DNA of 64,000 nucleotides, from assembly GCA_017535315.1 (NCBI GenBank), contig JAFXUD010000003.1, positions 87,114 through 151,113 of the forward strand, given 5' to 3'. The notes under the pieces were generated by a model. The model saw only the letters and a program-made list of their open reading frames with translations, was not told where the DNA came from and did no database searches. Shown here in pieces: positions 8,247 through 16,258 of this stretch. The translations under genes and the position numbers were made by a program. Position 1 is the stretch's first letter. Every line of letters starts with the position of its first letter. Origin of the DNA: Victivallales bacterium. GTDB taxonomy: Bacteria > Verrucomicrobiota > Lentisphaeria > Oligosphaerales > Oligosphaeraceae.

Positions 8247-8903
8247 TCACGCATCAATGTGACGGCAAAGGGATGCAATGGGGCATTTGTCGCACTCTGG
8301 TTTGCGGGCCTTACAGGTATAGCGTCCGTGCAGGAGCAGCAGGTGATGGGCGTCACGGGCATATTTTTTCGGGGTGATTGTCTCAAGCTCCTGTTCCACG
8401 GCTTCGGGGGTGGGCGCGTGGGAGAGTCCTGTGCGGTGGGAAACCCTGAAGACATGGGTATCGACAGGGATGGTTGGCTTGCCGAACCAAAGGTTCAAGA
8501 CGACATTTGCGGTCTTCGTACCGACGCCTGAAAGGGCGGTCAGCTCCTCGAAGGTGTCGGGAACGGCTCCTTGATGCTTTTCGATGAGGGAGTGGCAAAG
8601 CTCAATGATATGCTTTGCCTTGGTGTGATGAAAACCAATGCTGCGGATGGCTTCTTCTAGGGGCTCCTGTCCTAGATTGACGAAGTCCTGCGGGGTATGC
8701 AGGGTTTTCCAGAGCTGTTCAGTGACCTTGTTGACCGCCTTGTCCGTGCATTGCGCAGAGAGGAGGACGGCTATCAGCAACTCGAAGGCACTGGAGAAAT
8801 GCAGCTCGGGGGCGGGATTGATGACCGTGGCAAGCTGACTGTAAAGCTTTTCTACCTGCTTTGGGGAGAACACACTTTTGTATCTGATCTTTTTTTCTGA
8901 CAT
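8247..8903 (-). CDS. nth: Endonuclease III (DNA glycosylase/AP lyase)
   Basis: A 218-residue base-excision repair enzyme that removes oxidised pyrimidines. The helix-hairpin-helix is LSGVGTKTANVVL with the catalytic lysine, the catalytic aspartate lies in PVDTHVFRVSHR, and the C-terminal 4Fe-4S cluster loop has the canonical C-x6-C-x2-C-x5-C spacing (CKARKPECDKCPIASLC). Length is normal for the family. It is the first gene of a - strand run followed by the sigma factor operon. Confidence 0.95.
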   Translation of the reverse strand: MSEKKIRYKSVFSPKQVEKLYSQLATVINPAPELHFSSAFELLIAVLLSAQCTDKAVNKVTEQLWKTLHTPQDFVNLGQEPLEEAIRSIGFHHTKAKHIIELCHSLIEKHQGAVPDTFEELTALSGVGTKTANVVLNLWFGKPTIPVDTHVFRVSHRTGLSHAPTPEAVEQELETITPKKYARDAHHLLLLHGRYTCKARKPECDKCPIASLCRHIDA

Positions 8904-8916
8904 TTCAGTTTGTCAT

Positions 8917-8944
8917 TTGAGCAAAGAACATTAAATTGTACTAT
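8917..8944 (+). promoter_or_regulatory. Possible sigma70-type promoter for the PilT gene
   Basis: TTGAGC (8917-8922), a 16-bp spacer and TACTAT (8939-8944) lie about 105 bases before the PilT start. The 145-bp divergent region between nth and this gene is AT-rich. On the other strand a TATAAT near 8953 could serve nth. Confidence 0.35.
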
Positions 8945-9048
8945 GGAGATAATTATACTCTAGAGATAATAGTCTCATAATATAACAACATTTGACTGTA
9001 AAACAAGCCAAAGATTTCACCATCCCAAATAACCTCAAGGTCACGACT

Positions 9049-10470
9049 ATGCTAGATTGGTTCAAGCAAATCCTGGAAATCGGCATTCAAAACAACGCCA
9101 ATGAATGGCATATTCCGTTGGACAAGCCGACGTTTTTCCGTATCGCAGGCATCACCAGTGATGTGGATTTCACGGCTGACAATGACATGTTTGTGGCGTT
9201 GCTTCAGGATTTGCTTCCTCCTAAACAGCTTGCCAAGCTGGAGCAGGACGAGGGCATGGACTTCATCAATGAGAGTTTCCTGCTGGACGAGCAGGGTGAC
9301 GAGAAAATGGGGCGTTTTCTGTGCAATCTGCAGCGTCAAAGAGGACTGATGTCCTTTGTTGTCCGCCGCCCGTCGAGGGATGCTTCCGTCTTCTTTGACA
9401 TCTTAAAATATGCAGTTGACAACCGCGCCTCCGACCTGCATGTGCGTGAAGGCAAGTACGTGCGTCTGCGCATCGACAGCAAGCTCGTCGATACTGATTT
9501 CATGACCGATTCCGTCTTTTTTGAGAAGGCCTTGGAGGACATTCTGCCTGCGGGAAAGCGGCCTGTTTATGAAAAGACGGGTGACTTGGACTTTGCCTGG
9601 GAAGAGGAGGGAATTGGTCGCTTCCGTGTGAACCTGCACCGCCAGCGTGGCAAGAGCGCCTTTACCTTCCGCCATGTCAAGAGCAAGGCGCCGACTGTGA
9701 AAGAGGTCGGGCTTCCCGAAGTGCTGAAGACCATCGTACAGGCGCGCAATGGCATCATCTTCATCTCTGGTACGACTGGCTCTGGTAAATCGACTACGAT
9801 GGCGGCTATGCTTGACCATGTGAACAATACCGCTGAAGAGCATATCATCACCATTGAAGACCCCATTGAATACACCTTCCAGGACAATCTTTCCTTCTTC
9901 GAACAGCGAGAGGTTGGTCTGGATGCCGAATCGTTTGATTCGGCGCTTATTCATGCCCTCCGCCAGGACCCCGACATCATCATGGTCGGTGAAATGCGCA
10001 ACCGCAGCACCTTCGAGACGGCGTTGACCGCTGCAGAGACAGGGCACATGGTCATCTCAACGCTTCATACCAAGAACGCTCCCCAGAGCATCACCCGAAT
10101 CCTGGACATGTTCCCGCTGGAGGAACGGGACACTGTCCGCAAGAACCTTTCCGAGTGCCTGCGTGCCATCATCTGCCAGCGGTTGGCACCGAAGGCGACG
10201 GGCAAGGGCGTGGTACCCGTGACGGAAATCCTCATCAATACCCCTATTGTCCGTAAGCTTATCTTTGACAACAAGATTGACAAGTTGCCGCAGGCGATTG
10301 AAGGCGGTGCTGAGGAGAATATGATGAGCTTCAACAAATGTCTTCTTAATCTGGTCAATGCAGGTGAAATCACCGAGGAGACGGCCTTTAACTTCTCCGA
10401 CAATCCGCAGGCGCTCAAGATGAACCTGAAGGGTATCTTCCTGAACGAGTCTGGCGGCATCATCCAATAA
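9049..10470 (+). CDS. PilT/PilU-type twitching ATPase with duplicated N-terminal domain
   Basis: A 473-residue ATPase of the type IV pilus retraction family. The ATPase half shows Walker A (ISGTTGSGKST), the Asp box (IEDPIEYTF), Walker B (DPDIIMVGEMR) and the His box (TGHMVISTLHT). Ahead of it are two tandem copies of the PilT N-terminal PAS-like domain. The second (NRASDLHVREGKYVRLRID) is canonical; the first (NNANEWHIPLDKPTFFRI) is divergent and lacks the ASDLH signature, yet both end in an RF..NL.RQRG segment. The family normally has one copy and about 350 residues. The ATG at 9049 is chosen (AAGGT upstream); a TTG 19 codons earlier is possible. It probably powers retraction of a type IV pilus or pseudopilus. 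Confidence 0.9.
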   Translation: MLDWFKQILEIGIQNNANEWHIPLDKPTFFRIAGITSDVDFTADNDMFVALLQDLLPPKQLAKLEQDEGMDFINESFLLDEQGDEKMGRFLCNLQRQRGLMSFVVRRPSRDASVFFDILKYAVDNRASDLHVREGKYVRLRIDSKLVDTDFMTDSVFFEKALEDILPAGKRPVYEKTGDLDFAWEEEGIGRFRVNLHRQRGKSAFTFRHVKSKAPTVKEVGLPEVLKTIVQARNGIIFISGTTGSGKSTTMAAMLDHVNNTAEEHIITIEDPIEYTFQDNLSFFEQREVGLDAESFDSALIHALRQDPDIIMVGEMRNRSTFETALTAAETGHMVISTLHTKNAPQSITRILDMFPLEERDTVRKNLSECLRAIICQRLAPKATGKGVVPVTEILINTPIVRKLIFDNKIDKLPQAIEGGAEENMMSFNKCLLNLVNAGEITEETAFNFSDNPQALKMNLKGIFLNESGGIIQ

Positions 10471-10495
10471 GGTAGGCATTAGAGAGTTGCCAACA

Positions 10496-10666
10496 ATGAG
10501 GAAAAAGCAAAAATCATCCCTGGCAAAGGCACTGTACTGGAACACTCCGCGGAAGGAGCGTTACGGGCAGCGTTCCGAGGGGAGGCGTGTACGTTTGATC
10601 GTATCCGTTCTGTCGGTTGTTGTTTTTGTGATAGCCATGAGCGGATTGGTGCGAGAGTTTTTCTAA
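10496..10666 (+). CDS. Small single-pass membrane protein (56 aa), unknown
   Basis: Twenty-five bases after the PilT-type gene there is a short open frame of 56 codons, ATG to TAA. The first half is strongly basic (MRKKQKSSLAKALYW, with more Lys/Arg to residue 33), followed by one hydrophobic helix (LIVSVLSVVVFVIAMSGL) and a short tail. The sense of charge predicts an N-in orientation. The ribosome site is weak (AGAGAG). No family is recognised. Its clean membrane-protein layout and position in the wake of the PilT gene are the reasons for calling it real. Confidence 0.5.
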   Translation: MRKKQKSSLAKALYWNTPRKERYGQRSEGRRVRLIVSVLSVVVFVIAMSGLVREFF

Positions 10667-10670
10667 AGAG

Positions 10671-10817
10671 CTAATTTCAAAACTATCATCGAAATGCGCG
10701 TCGTCATGAACACATTGGCGTTGGCAACGTCTCTCGTTGCACGAAAGTGCTGCTTTGATCCGTTGCCTTAGCCACTGCGCCTATCTCTTAGCGCATTTCG
10801 CGCTAGTTTTGAAATAA
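10671..10817. repeat. ~147-bp intergenic element bounded by imperfect inverted repeats
   Basis: The left end (10671-10699) and right end (10791-10817) are inverted copies of one sequence (GCGCATTTCG...TAGTTTTGAAAT) with a few mismatches and one single-base gap. The same TTTTGAAAT-type motif recurs at 44.6, 53.9, 60.1 and 62.3 kb. There is no open frame inside it. It fills the gap between the small membrane protein gene and the AsmA-like gene. Confidence 0.55.
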
Positions 10818-10846
10818 CTTCTAAATGTTTAGCCAAGGAGAGAACG

Positions 10847-11746
10847 ATGTCAGAAAAGAAGTGTTGCAAATGCAAAGCGTTGAAGATTATTGGGATAATC
10901 GTAGTGCTCATCGTCATTTTGGCGGCGTTTGGCATTATGTTTGCGGATTCGCTGATAAAGACCGCGATCCAGACCATTGGCTCTACGGTGACCAAATGCG
11001 ACATCAAGGTTGAGAATGTTAGCCTTTCCTTCTTGCGTGGACATCTGCGGATTGACAATCTGGTTGTCAATAATCCCGAGGGATATAAGACACCCAGCGC
11101 CTTTACGTTGACCAAGATTGAAGTGGCTCTCGTGCCTAAAAGTCTTCTTTCCGATAAGATTATTGTGAAGGAAGTGGAGATTCTTGCGCCAGAGGTCACA
11201 TACGAAGTGGATCCTCTGAAATTCCAGAGCAACATCGGGGCCATCCAGAAGAATGTGGAGTCATTCTTGCCTGCTGGCGATGACGATGCCAAGGAGAAGG
11301 AGGAGAAGAAGGAAGAGGAAAAGAAGCAAGGAAAGAAGATTCAAATTGACCATGTCCTCATTGATGACGGCAAAATTAACGTATCCGCGACCATTGCAGG
11401 CGGTCATTCTATTCCCGTGCCATTGCCGAAGATTGAGATGAATGACATCGGCAAGGAGAAGGAGGTCACTGGCTTGGAGGCCTCTGCAAGCATCCTGTTC
11501 AGGATGTTCACGGGCGTCATTGACGCAGGAAACGAGGCTATTAAGAAAATTGGCACAAGTTTGAAAGGTGTCGGCGATGCGATTGGCTCAGGCGCAAAAT
11601 CCCTTGGGGATGCCGTGACCAATGCTTTTGGCATCAATGGGAAAGATGCCAAGAAGGATGATGACGCTAAGAAGGACGAGGACGTCAAGAAGGACGAGGA
11701 CGCCAAGAAGGATGATGACGCCAAGAAGGATGATGACGCCAAATAA
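10847..11746 (+). CDS. AsmA-like membrane-anchored protein with KDDDAK repeat tail
   Basis: A 299-residue protein with a Cys/Lys-rich N-terminus (EKKCCKCKALK), a transmembrane helix at about 13-33, and a region (residues 45-120, VENVSLSFLRGHLRIDNLVV and KVALVPKSLLSDKIIVKEVE-like segments) resembling the AsmA/DUF748 beta-rich envelope proteins. A lysine/glutamate block lies near residue 145. The last 38 residues are a six-residue repeat of the AKKDDD type, encoded by an 18-bp DNA repeat between about 11643 and 11743. AsmA-type proteins act in envelope lipid transport or outer-membrane biogenesis; here that is only a similarity of layout. The repeat number probably varies between strains. Confidence 0.65.
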   Translation: MSEKKCCKCKALKIIGIIVVLIVILAAFGIMFADSLIKTAIQTIGSTVTKCDIKVENVSLSFLRGHLRIDNLVVNNPEGYKTPSAFTLTKIEVALVPKSLLSDKIIVKEVEILAPEVTYEVDPLKFQSNIGAIQKNVESFLPAGDDDAKEKEEKKEEEKKQGKKIQIDHVLIDDGKINVSATIAGGHSIPVPLPKIEMNDIGKEKEVTGLEASASILFRMFTGVIDAGNEAIKKIGTSLKGVGDAIGSGAKSLGDAVTNAFGINGKDAKKDDDAKKDEDVKKDEDAKKDDDAKKDDDAK

Positions 11747-11766
11747 GCTCCATTCGAGAAAACAAT

Positions 11767-12843
11767 ATGTATCCAACGGAAGTCATTGTTGATTACGATA
11801 TTTTGCGGGAGAATTTCAAGGCACTGCAGGCACTGAAACCTCACTGTCATCTGGTTCCCGTGGTTAAATCCGATGCATACGGACATGGACTGGTGCAATC
11901 CTCTAGGGCGTTCTTGGCTGGCGGAGCCGAACGGCTGGCGGTGTTCCGTGTGGAGGAGGGGCTGGCGCTGAGGCAAGAGGGCATTGATTGTCCCATTTGG
12001 GTACTTCTAGGGGCGCTTCCATACGAGGCAGCACAGGCAGTCGGCAGAGGGTTTACATTGGCCGTCTTTGATATCGAGCAGGCAAAGGCTCTCTCTGAGG
12101 CGGCAGAAAGACGCGGTCTTGTCCAAGATGTCCATGTCGCCGTCGATACGGGAATGGGACGCCTGGGGTTCTTGGTCGATGACTTACAGGAGGCTTTGGC
12201 GCAGATTTTTGCGCTCAAAGGCCTTCGCGTGTGCGGCATTTTCTCGCATATCGCAAAGGCGAACGACGTGATGCATCCTGTGACGCGCAGACAGGTGGAT
12301 GGTTTCCGCAGAGCGCTGAAGATGTTGCCGTCCGTTTGCGTTGAAAACCATTCCTGTGCCTCGGATGCCTGGCTAGGCGACCTCATCCCTGAACTGCATT
12401 ATGCACGTCCAGGCATCTGCCTCTATCAGGAGTATCAGGTGGATGGACGCATCGTCACGCACGATGCGATGACGCTGAAGACGAGGCTGGTGTCGCTGAA
12501 GACTATGCCTGCGGGCGCAACTGTTTCCTACAACTGCATACGCACGCTCACAAGGGAGAGCCGCGTTGCGGTGGCGCCTCTTGGCTATGAGGACGGCTTC
12601 CTGCGTTCCATGACGGACAAGGGGGCGGCACTGGTTCATGGACGGCGTGCGCCGATTCTGGGTACCATCTGCATGAGCATGACCATGCTGGATGTCACAG
12701 ATATACCTGAAGCTGCCATTGGAGACGAGGCGGTTTTCATGGGATGCCAAGGTGATGAACAGATCACCATCGCCGAACTGGCGGAACGCGCCAATACCAC
12801 GCCCCATGAATTCCTCTGTGCCATGGGCAAACACCGTGCATAG
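11767..12843 (+). CDS. alr: Alanine racemase
   Basis: A 358-residue PLP-dependent fold-type III enzyme that makes D-alanine for peptidoglycan. The PLP lysine is K34 in VVKSDAYGHG; the second catalytic residue is the tyrosine of VSYNCIRT; the C-terminal domain has LGYEDGF (usually GYADG) and GTICMSMTMLDV. The start lies 20 bases after the AsmA-like gene. No strong Shine-Dalgarno is visible. Length is normal. Confidence 0.93.
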   Translation: MYPTEVIVDYDILRENFKALQALKPHCHLVPVVKSDAYGHGLVQSSRAFLAGGAERLAVFRVEEGLALRQEGIDCPIWVLLGALPYEAAQAVGRGFTLAVFDIEQAKALSEAAERRGLVQDVHVAVDTGMGRLGFLVDDLQEALAQIFALKGLRVCGIFSHIAKANDVMHPVTRRQVDGFRRALKMLPSVCVENHSCASDAWLGDLIPELHYARPGICLYQEYQVDGRIVTHDAMTLKTRLVSLKTMPAGATVSYNCIRTLTRESRVAVAPLGYEDGFLRSMTDKGAALVHGRRAPILGTICMSMTMLDVTDIPEAAIGDEAVFMGCQGDEQITIAELAERANTTPHEFLCAMGKHRA

Positions 12844-12896
12844 GACTGACGCGGAGCTTGCGCTCTGCGCAAAAAACAGAAAGTGGCCCCGCAAGG

Positions 12897-12928
12897 ACCT
12901 GTCCTGTGCCCGCCGCTTCAGCGGTGGG
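12897..12928 (-). repeat. GCACAG-hairpin repeat copy
   Basis: Read on the - strand, a 9-bp hairpin (arms 12909-12917 and 12920-12928, one G-T pair) is followed by GGCACAGGACAGGT. It is the same design as copies at 20.92, 27.79 and 49.4 kb. It lies in the 189-bp gap between alr and the next gene, which contains another GC-rich hairpin at 12851-12870 and no gene. Confidence 0.6.
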
Positions 12929-13032
12929 AAAAACATCTGGTCACGCTTGACAACTTCCGTTATTTAATTACATTTTGATACGCACCGTTGGTGGTGCGCT
13001 TTGGGTTACAATTATACACAAGGAGACTGAAC

Positions 13033-13794
13033 ATGGCACTTATTGCTGCACAAATGTACACGTTGCGTGAATTCTGCAAGACACCTGCTGAAATTGCCGT
13101 TGCCTGCGCACGCGTCAAGAAGATGGGGTATGACGGAATCCAGATGTCTGGCATGGGGCCGATTGACCCGCATGAAATGCGCAAGATTCTGGATGGCGAG
13201 GGACTGGTCTGCTGTGCCACGCATATTCCAATTGACCGCATGGAGAACGAGACCGAGGCCGTGGTCGAAGAGCACAACATTCTGGGCTGCAAATACACGG
13301 CCATCGGCGGCTTCTTCCCCAAAGAGGCGTGGACACGCAAGCTGTGGCTGGATTTCATCGCCCGCTACAATGCCATCGCCGAGAAGTTCAAGGGCACAGG
13401 CATGACCATCGGCTACCACAACCACAGCCACGAGTTCGCCCCAGCCGAGGGGTTCCGCCCCATCGACATGCTCATCAATATGCTTGACCCATCCATCTGG
13501 ATGGAGATTGACACCTACTGGGTGGCGGACGGCGGTGGCGACCCGACTGCCTATATCAAGCGCGTCGCAGGGCGTCTGCCAGGTGTCCACTTCAAGGACT
13601 TGACGAAGAACCCCGACCGCACCACAAAGATGTGCGAAATCGGCGACGGCAACCTGAACTGGCCGAGCATCGTCGAGGCCTGCCGCTATGCAGGTGTCAA
13701 ATGGTACATCGTCGAACGTGACCGCGGCGATATGGACGCCTTTGACAGCCTTGAGCGCAGCATCTATAACATGCGCGAGAAGATGGGACTCTAA
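13033..13794 (+). CDS. Sugar phosphate isomerase/epimerase family protein (TIM barrel)
   Basis: A 253-residue xylose-isomerase-like TIM-barrel (AP endonuclease family 2 fold) protein. The metal-site segments of the family are visible: the YHNHSHEF loop, MEIDTYWVADGG, and GVHFKDL, ending with EIGDGNLNWPSIVEACRYAG and a YIVERD strand. The ATG at 13033 has AGGAG upstream; the frame is open further back but lacks another good start. Such proteins isomerise or epimerise keto sugars or inosose. It is followed by a terminator-like hairpin, so it is probably the end of its transcript. Confidence 0.85.
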   Translation: MALIAAQMYTLREFCKTPAEIAVACARVKKMGYDGIQMSGMGPIDPHEMRKILDGEGLVCCATHIPIDRMENETEAVVEEHNILGCKYTAIGGFFPKEAWTRKLWLDFIARYNAIAEKFKGTGMTIGYHNHSHEFAPAEGFRPIDMLINMLDPSIWMEIDTYWVADGGGDPTAYIKRVAGRLPGVHFKDLTKNPDRTTKMCEIGDGNLNWPSIVEACRYAGVKWYIVERDRGDMDAFDSLERSIYNMREKMGL

Positions 13795-13811
13795 GGGGGC
13801 GAGTAAAATAG

Positions 13812-13849
13812 CTGGGGCGCGTGTCTGCGCGTCCCAGTTTGCCATTTTT
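13812..13849 (+). terminator. Terminator-like hairpin after the TIM-barrel gene
   Basis: Arms 13812-13821 and 13828-13837 (CTGGGGCGCG with CGCGTCCCAG, one G-T pair) form a 10-bp GC stem followed by TTTGCCATTTTT. It lies 18 bases after the stop codon. Confidence 0.5.
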
Positions 13850-13876
13850 CATAGCCTCAATCATATAATCGGCAAT

Positions 13877-15022
13877 ATGGAGGAAGACGCGTCTTATAGC
13901 CCCATTCAAGAACAAAATGGGGAGCCAGGGGAGAATCCGCGTTTTCTGACAGAACAGATTCTCACGTACCTTGGGAACAAGCGTACCTTGCTTCCGTTGA
14001 TTGGGAAGGCTGTACGTATTATGCAGGCGGAACTCGGAAGGCAGAAACTGGTGCTTTTCGATGTGTTTTCTGGTTCGGGGATAGTCTCCCGCTTCTTTAA
14101 ACAATTTGCATATCGCTTGTATGTCAATGATTTGGAAGCGTACAGCACGCTTTGCAGCAGTTGCTATCTGACAAACAGAAGCACTGTTGACGAGGCGAAA
14201 CTGGCATCCATGCTGGCGGGGTTGAAGCAGCGGATAGAGGAAAACTGGCACAGCGGCTTCATCACGGAACTTTATGCTCCGAAGGATGAAAGCAACATCC
14301 AGAAGGGCGAGCGGGTCTTCTACACGATACGTAACGCGCAATATATCGACACAGCCAGGCAGGAGATAGCTCTGCTTCCAGAGGAGAAACAGAAGTTTTT
14401 TCTTGCGCCGTTGCTGTATGGCGCAAGCGTCCACAACAACACTTCTGGCGTCTTCAAGGGTTTCTACAAGAACAAGGAGGGAATCGGACAGTATGGCGGG
14501 AGTGGACGAAATGCGCTGGCCCGCATTCGTGGTAATATTGAACTGCAATTGCCAGTCTTCTCCAACTTCGAGTGCGATGTTGTCGTCACCCAAAAGGATG
14601 CCTTGCAGGCGGCACTCGACATGCAGGAGGAGGTTGACCTGGCCTATCTGGATCCACCATACAACCAGCATCCGTATGGCTCCAACTACTTCATGCTAAA
14701 CCTGATATTAAACTATCAGCGCCCCGATGGTATTTCTTCAGTCTCTGGCATTCCCGCCAATTGGAACCATTCGCATTACAATCAGCGAAGCATGGCGCAG
14801 GAGGCATTGTTCAGGCTGGTTGACAATCTGCGGGCAAAGTTCATCCTTATTTCATACAATTCCGAGGGATTTGTCAAATACGATGATTTTGTGAACCATC
14901 TCACTTCCTTGGGTGAGTTGAAGATATTGTCCCAAAAGTACAATACATTCCGCGGGAGCCGCAACCTGCGTGCGCGTGACATTCATGTCAAGGAGTTTTT
15001 GTTTTTGTTGAGAAGACAATAG
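13877..15022 (+). CDS. D12-class DNA N6-adenine methyltransferase (Dam-like)
   Basis: A 381-residue methyltransferase. The start of the catalytic domain is LTYLGNKRTLLPLI, the SAM-binding motif I is FDVFSGSGIVSRFF, and the catalytic motif IV is DPPYNQHPYGSNY, in the order expected for the D12 (alpha) class. A final segment (KYNTFRGSRNLRARD) is family-typical. There is no restriction enzyme gene beside it: neighbours are an isomerase-like and a beta-propeller protein, so it looks like an orphan methylase. The recognition site is not readable. The ATG at 13877 is chosen because upstream sequence in frame crosses the preceding gene and its terminator; no Shine-Dalgarno is evident. Confidence 0.85.
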   Translation: MEEDASYSPIQEQNGEPGENPRFLTEQILTYLGNKRTLLPLIGKAVRIMQAELGRQKLVLFDVFSGSGIVSRFFKQFAYRLYVNDLEAYSTLCSSCYLTNRSTVDEAKLASMLAGLKQRIEENWHSGFITELYAPKDESNIQKGERVFYTIRNAQYIDTARQEIALLPEEKQKFFLAPLLYGASVHNNTSGVFKGFYKNKEGIGQYGGSGRNALARIRGNIELQLPVFSNFECDVVVTQKDALQAALDMQEEVDLAYLDPPYNQHPYGSNYFMLNLILNYQRPDGISSVSGIPANWNHSHYNQRSMAQEALFRLVDNLRAKFILISYNSEGFVKYDDFVNHLTSLGELKILSQKYNTFRGSRNLRARDIHVKEFLFLLRRQ

Positions 15023-15060
15023 ACGTTGATTTATATTTTCCGTTTTTCCCAGGAGAGAAT

Positions 15061-16251
15061 ATGATAGAGAATATGATAAAGATTCAGCATCTTCCCGTTC
15101 GGCGGGTCACCAATGGCCCGAAGCATCACTTTTTCGGCTACTTTGACAAGTTCCCGTGGGATAGGAAAGGGCGGCGGCTTTTGACGATGGAGGTCGATTT
15201 CGTGGCACGGCAGCCCGTGCCTGGCGAGAAAGCCTCCATCTGCGTCATCGAAGAGGACGGCACGTTGCGCAAGGTCGCCGATACCGACGCCTGGTGCTGG
15301 CAGCAGGCCTGCATGCTCCAGTGGCTCAATGATGCCGAGAGCAAAATCATCTACAACGACCGCGAGGGCGACCACTTCGTCGCGCGCATTCTGGATGTCG
15401 ATACAGGGGAGACGGAGACGCTCTGCCGCCCGATTTACTGCCTCAGCCCTGACGGCAAATGGGCCATTACGCTGAACTTCTCCCGTCTCGACCGCGAGCG
15501 CCCTGGCTACGGCTATCCAGGCGCGTTCGACCCGTACATCGGCAAGAAGCACCCCGATGACGATGGTGTCTGGCTGATTGACCTCAAGAAAAACACGGCG
15601 TCGCTTTCCGTCAGCGTCGATAGGGTGACGCGCGAGTTCTACCGCACTGGCCCGAAGGGGATGGAGCACGGACCAGGCTGGTTCAACCATATGCTCTTCA
15701 GCCCCAACTCCGAGCGAATCGCCTTCTTCCACCGTTGGCGCGTGCCAAACAAAAATGGTGTGCCGTGGCATGTCACGCACATGTTCACCGCCAATCGGGA
15801 CGGCTCCGAACTCTTCCCGCTGAATCTGCAGGACATGAGCTCCCATTATACGTGGGTGGGGCAGGGCAACCAGATCATCAACTTCTCCAACCAGTGGAAG
15901 ACGGGCTGGCAGTACCACCTTTTCACCGACCAGACGGACAAGGTGGAGGTCATCGCAAAGGACGTTTTCCCTGGGGACGGCCATTGCTCCTACTCCAGCG
16001 ACTGCAAGTGGATGCTGACGGACAGCTACCCGCTGAAGGACAATTGCAGGCGGCTTTACCTCTATGACTTGGTAAACCAGCAGGCATACGAGATAGGCAG
16101 TTTTTTCTCGGACCCGAACTATCCCATCCCCACGCGCTGCGACCTTCATCCGAATTGGTCGCGAGATGACAGTAAGGTGCTGATTGATTCCATCCATGAA
16201 GGGGAGCGTCAGGTGTATGAGATAGATGTTTCCTCGCTGACAAAGGCATAA
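15061..16251 (+). CDS. Oligogalacturonate lyase-like / PD40 beta-propeller protein
   Basis: A 396-residue protein without a signal peptide. It opens with HHFFGYFDKFPWD and then repeats a WD40/PD40-like pattern (for example GRRLLTMEVDF, DGKWAITLNFS, SDCKWMLTDSYP, SRDDSKVLIDS), as in TolB-type and oligogalacturonate lyase beta-propellers. Histidines in MEHGPGWFNHMLFSP and FHRWR could hold a metal. The function may be cleavage of an unsaturated uronate oligosaccharide, but this is only family resemblance. The start ATG follows AGGAGAG. The next gene begins 7 bases after its stop. Confidence 0.65.
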   Translation: MIENMIKIQHLPVRRVTNGPKHHFFGYFDKFPWDRKGRRLLTMEVDFVARQPVPGEKASICVIEEDGTLRKVADTDAWCWQQACMLQWLNDAESKIIYNDREGDHFVARILDVDTGETETLCRPIYCLSPDGKWAITLNFSRLDRERPGYGYPGAFDPYIGKKHPDDDGVWLIDLKKNTASLSVSVDRVTREFYRTGPKGMEHGPGWFNHMLFSPNSERIAFFHRWRVPNKNGVPWHVTHMFTANRDGSELFPLNLQDMSSHYTWVGQGNQIINFSNQWKTGWQYHLFTDQTDKVEVIAKDVFPGDGHCSYSSDCKWMLTDSYPLKDNCRRLYLYDLVNQQAYEIGSFFSDPNYPIPTRCDLHPNWSRDDSKVLIDSIHEGERQVYEIDVSSLTKA

Positions 16252-16258
16252 TCTCCCA

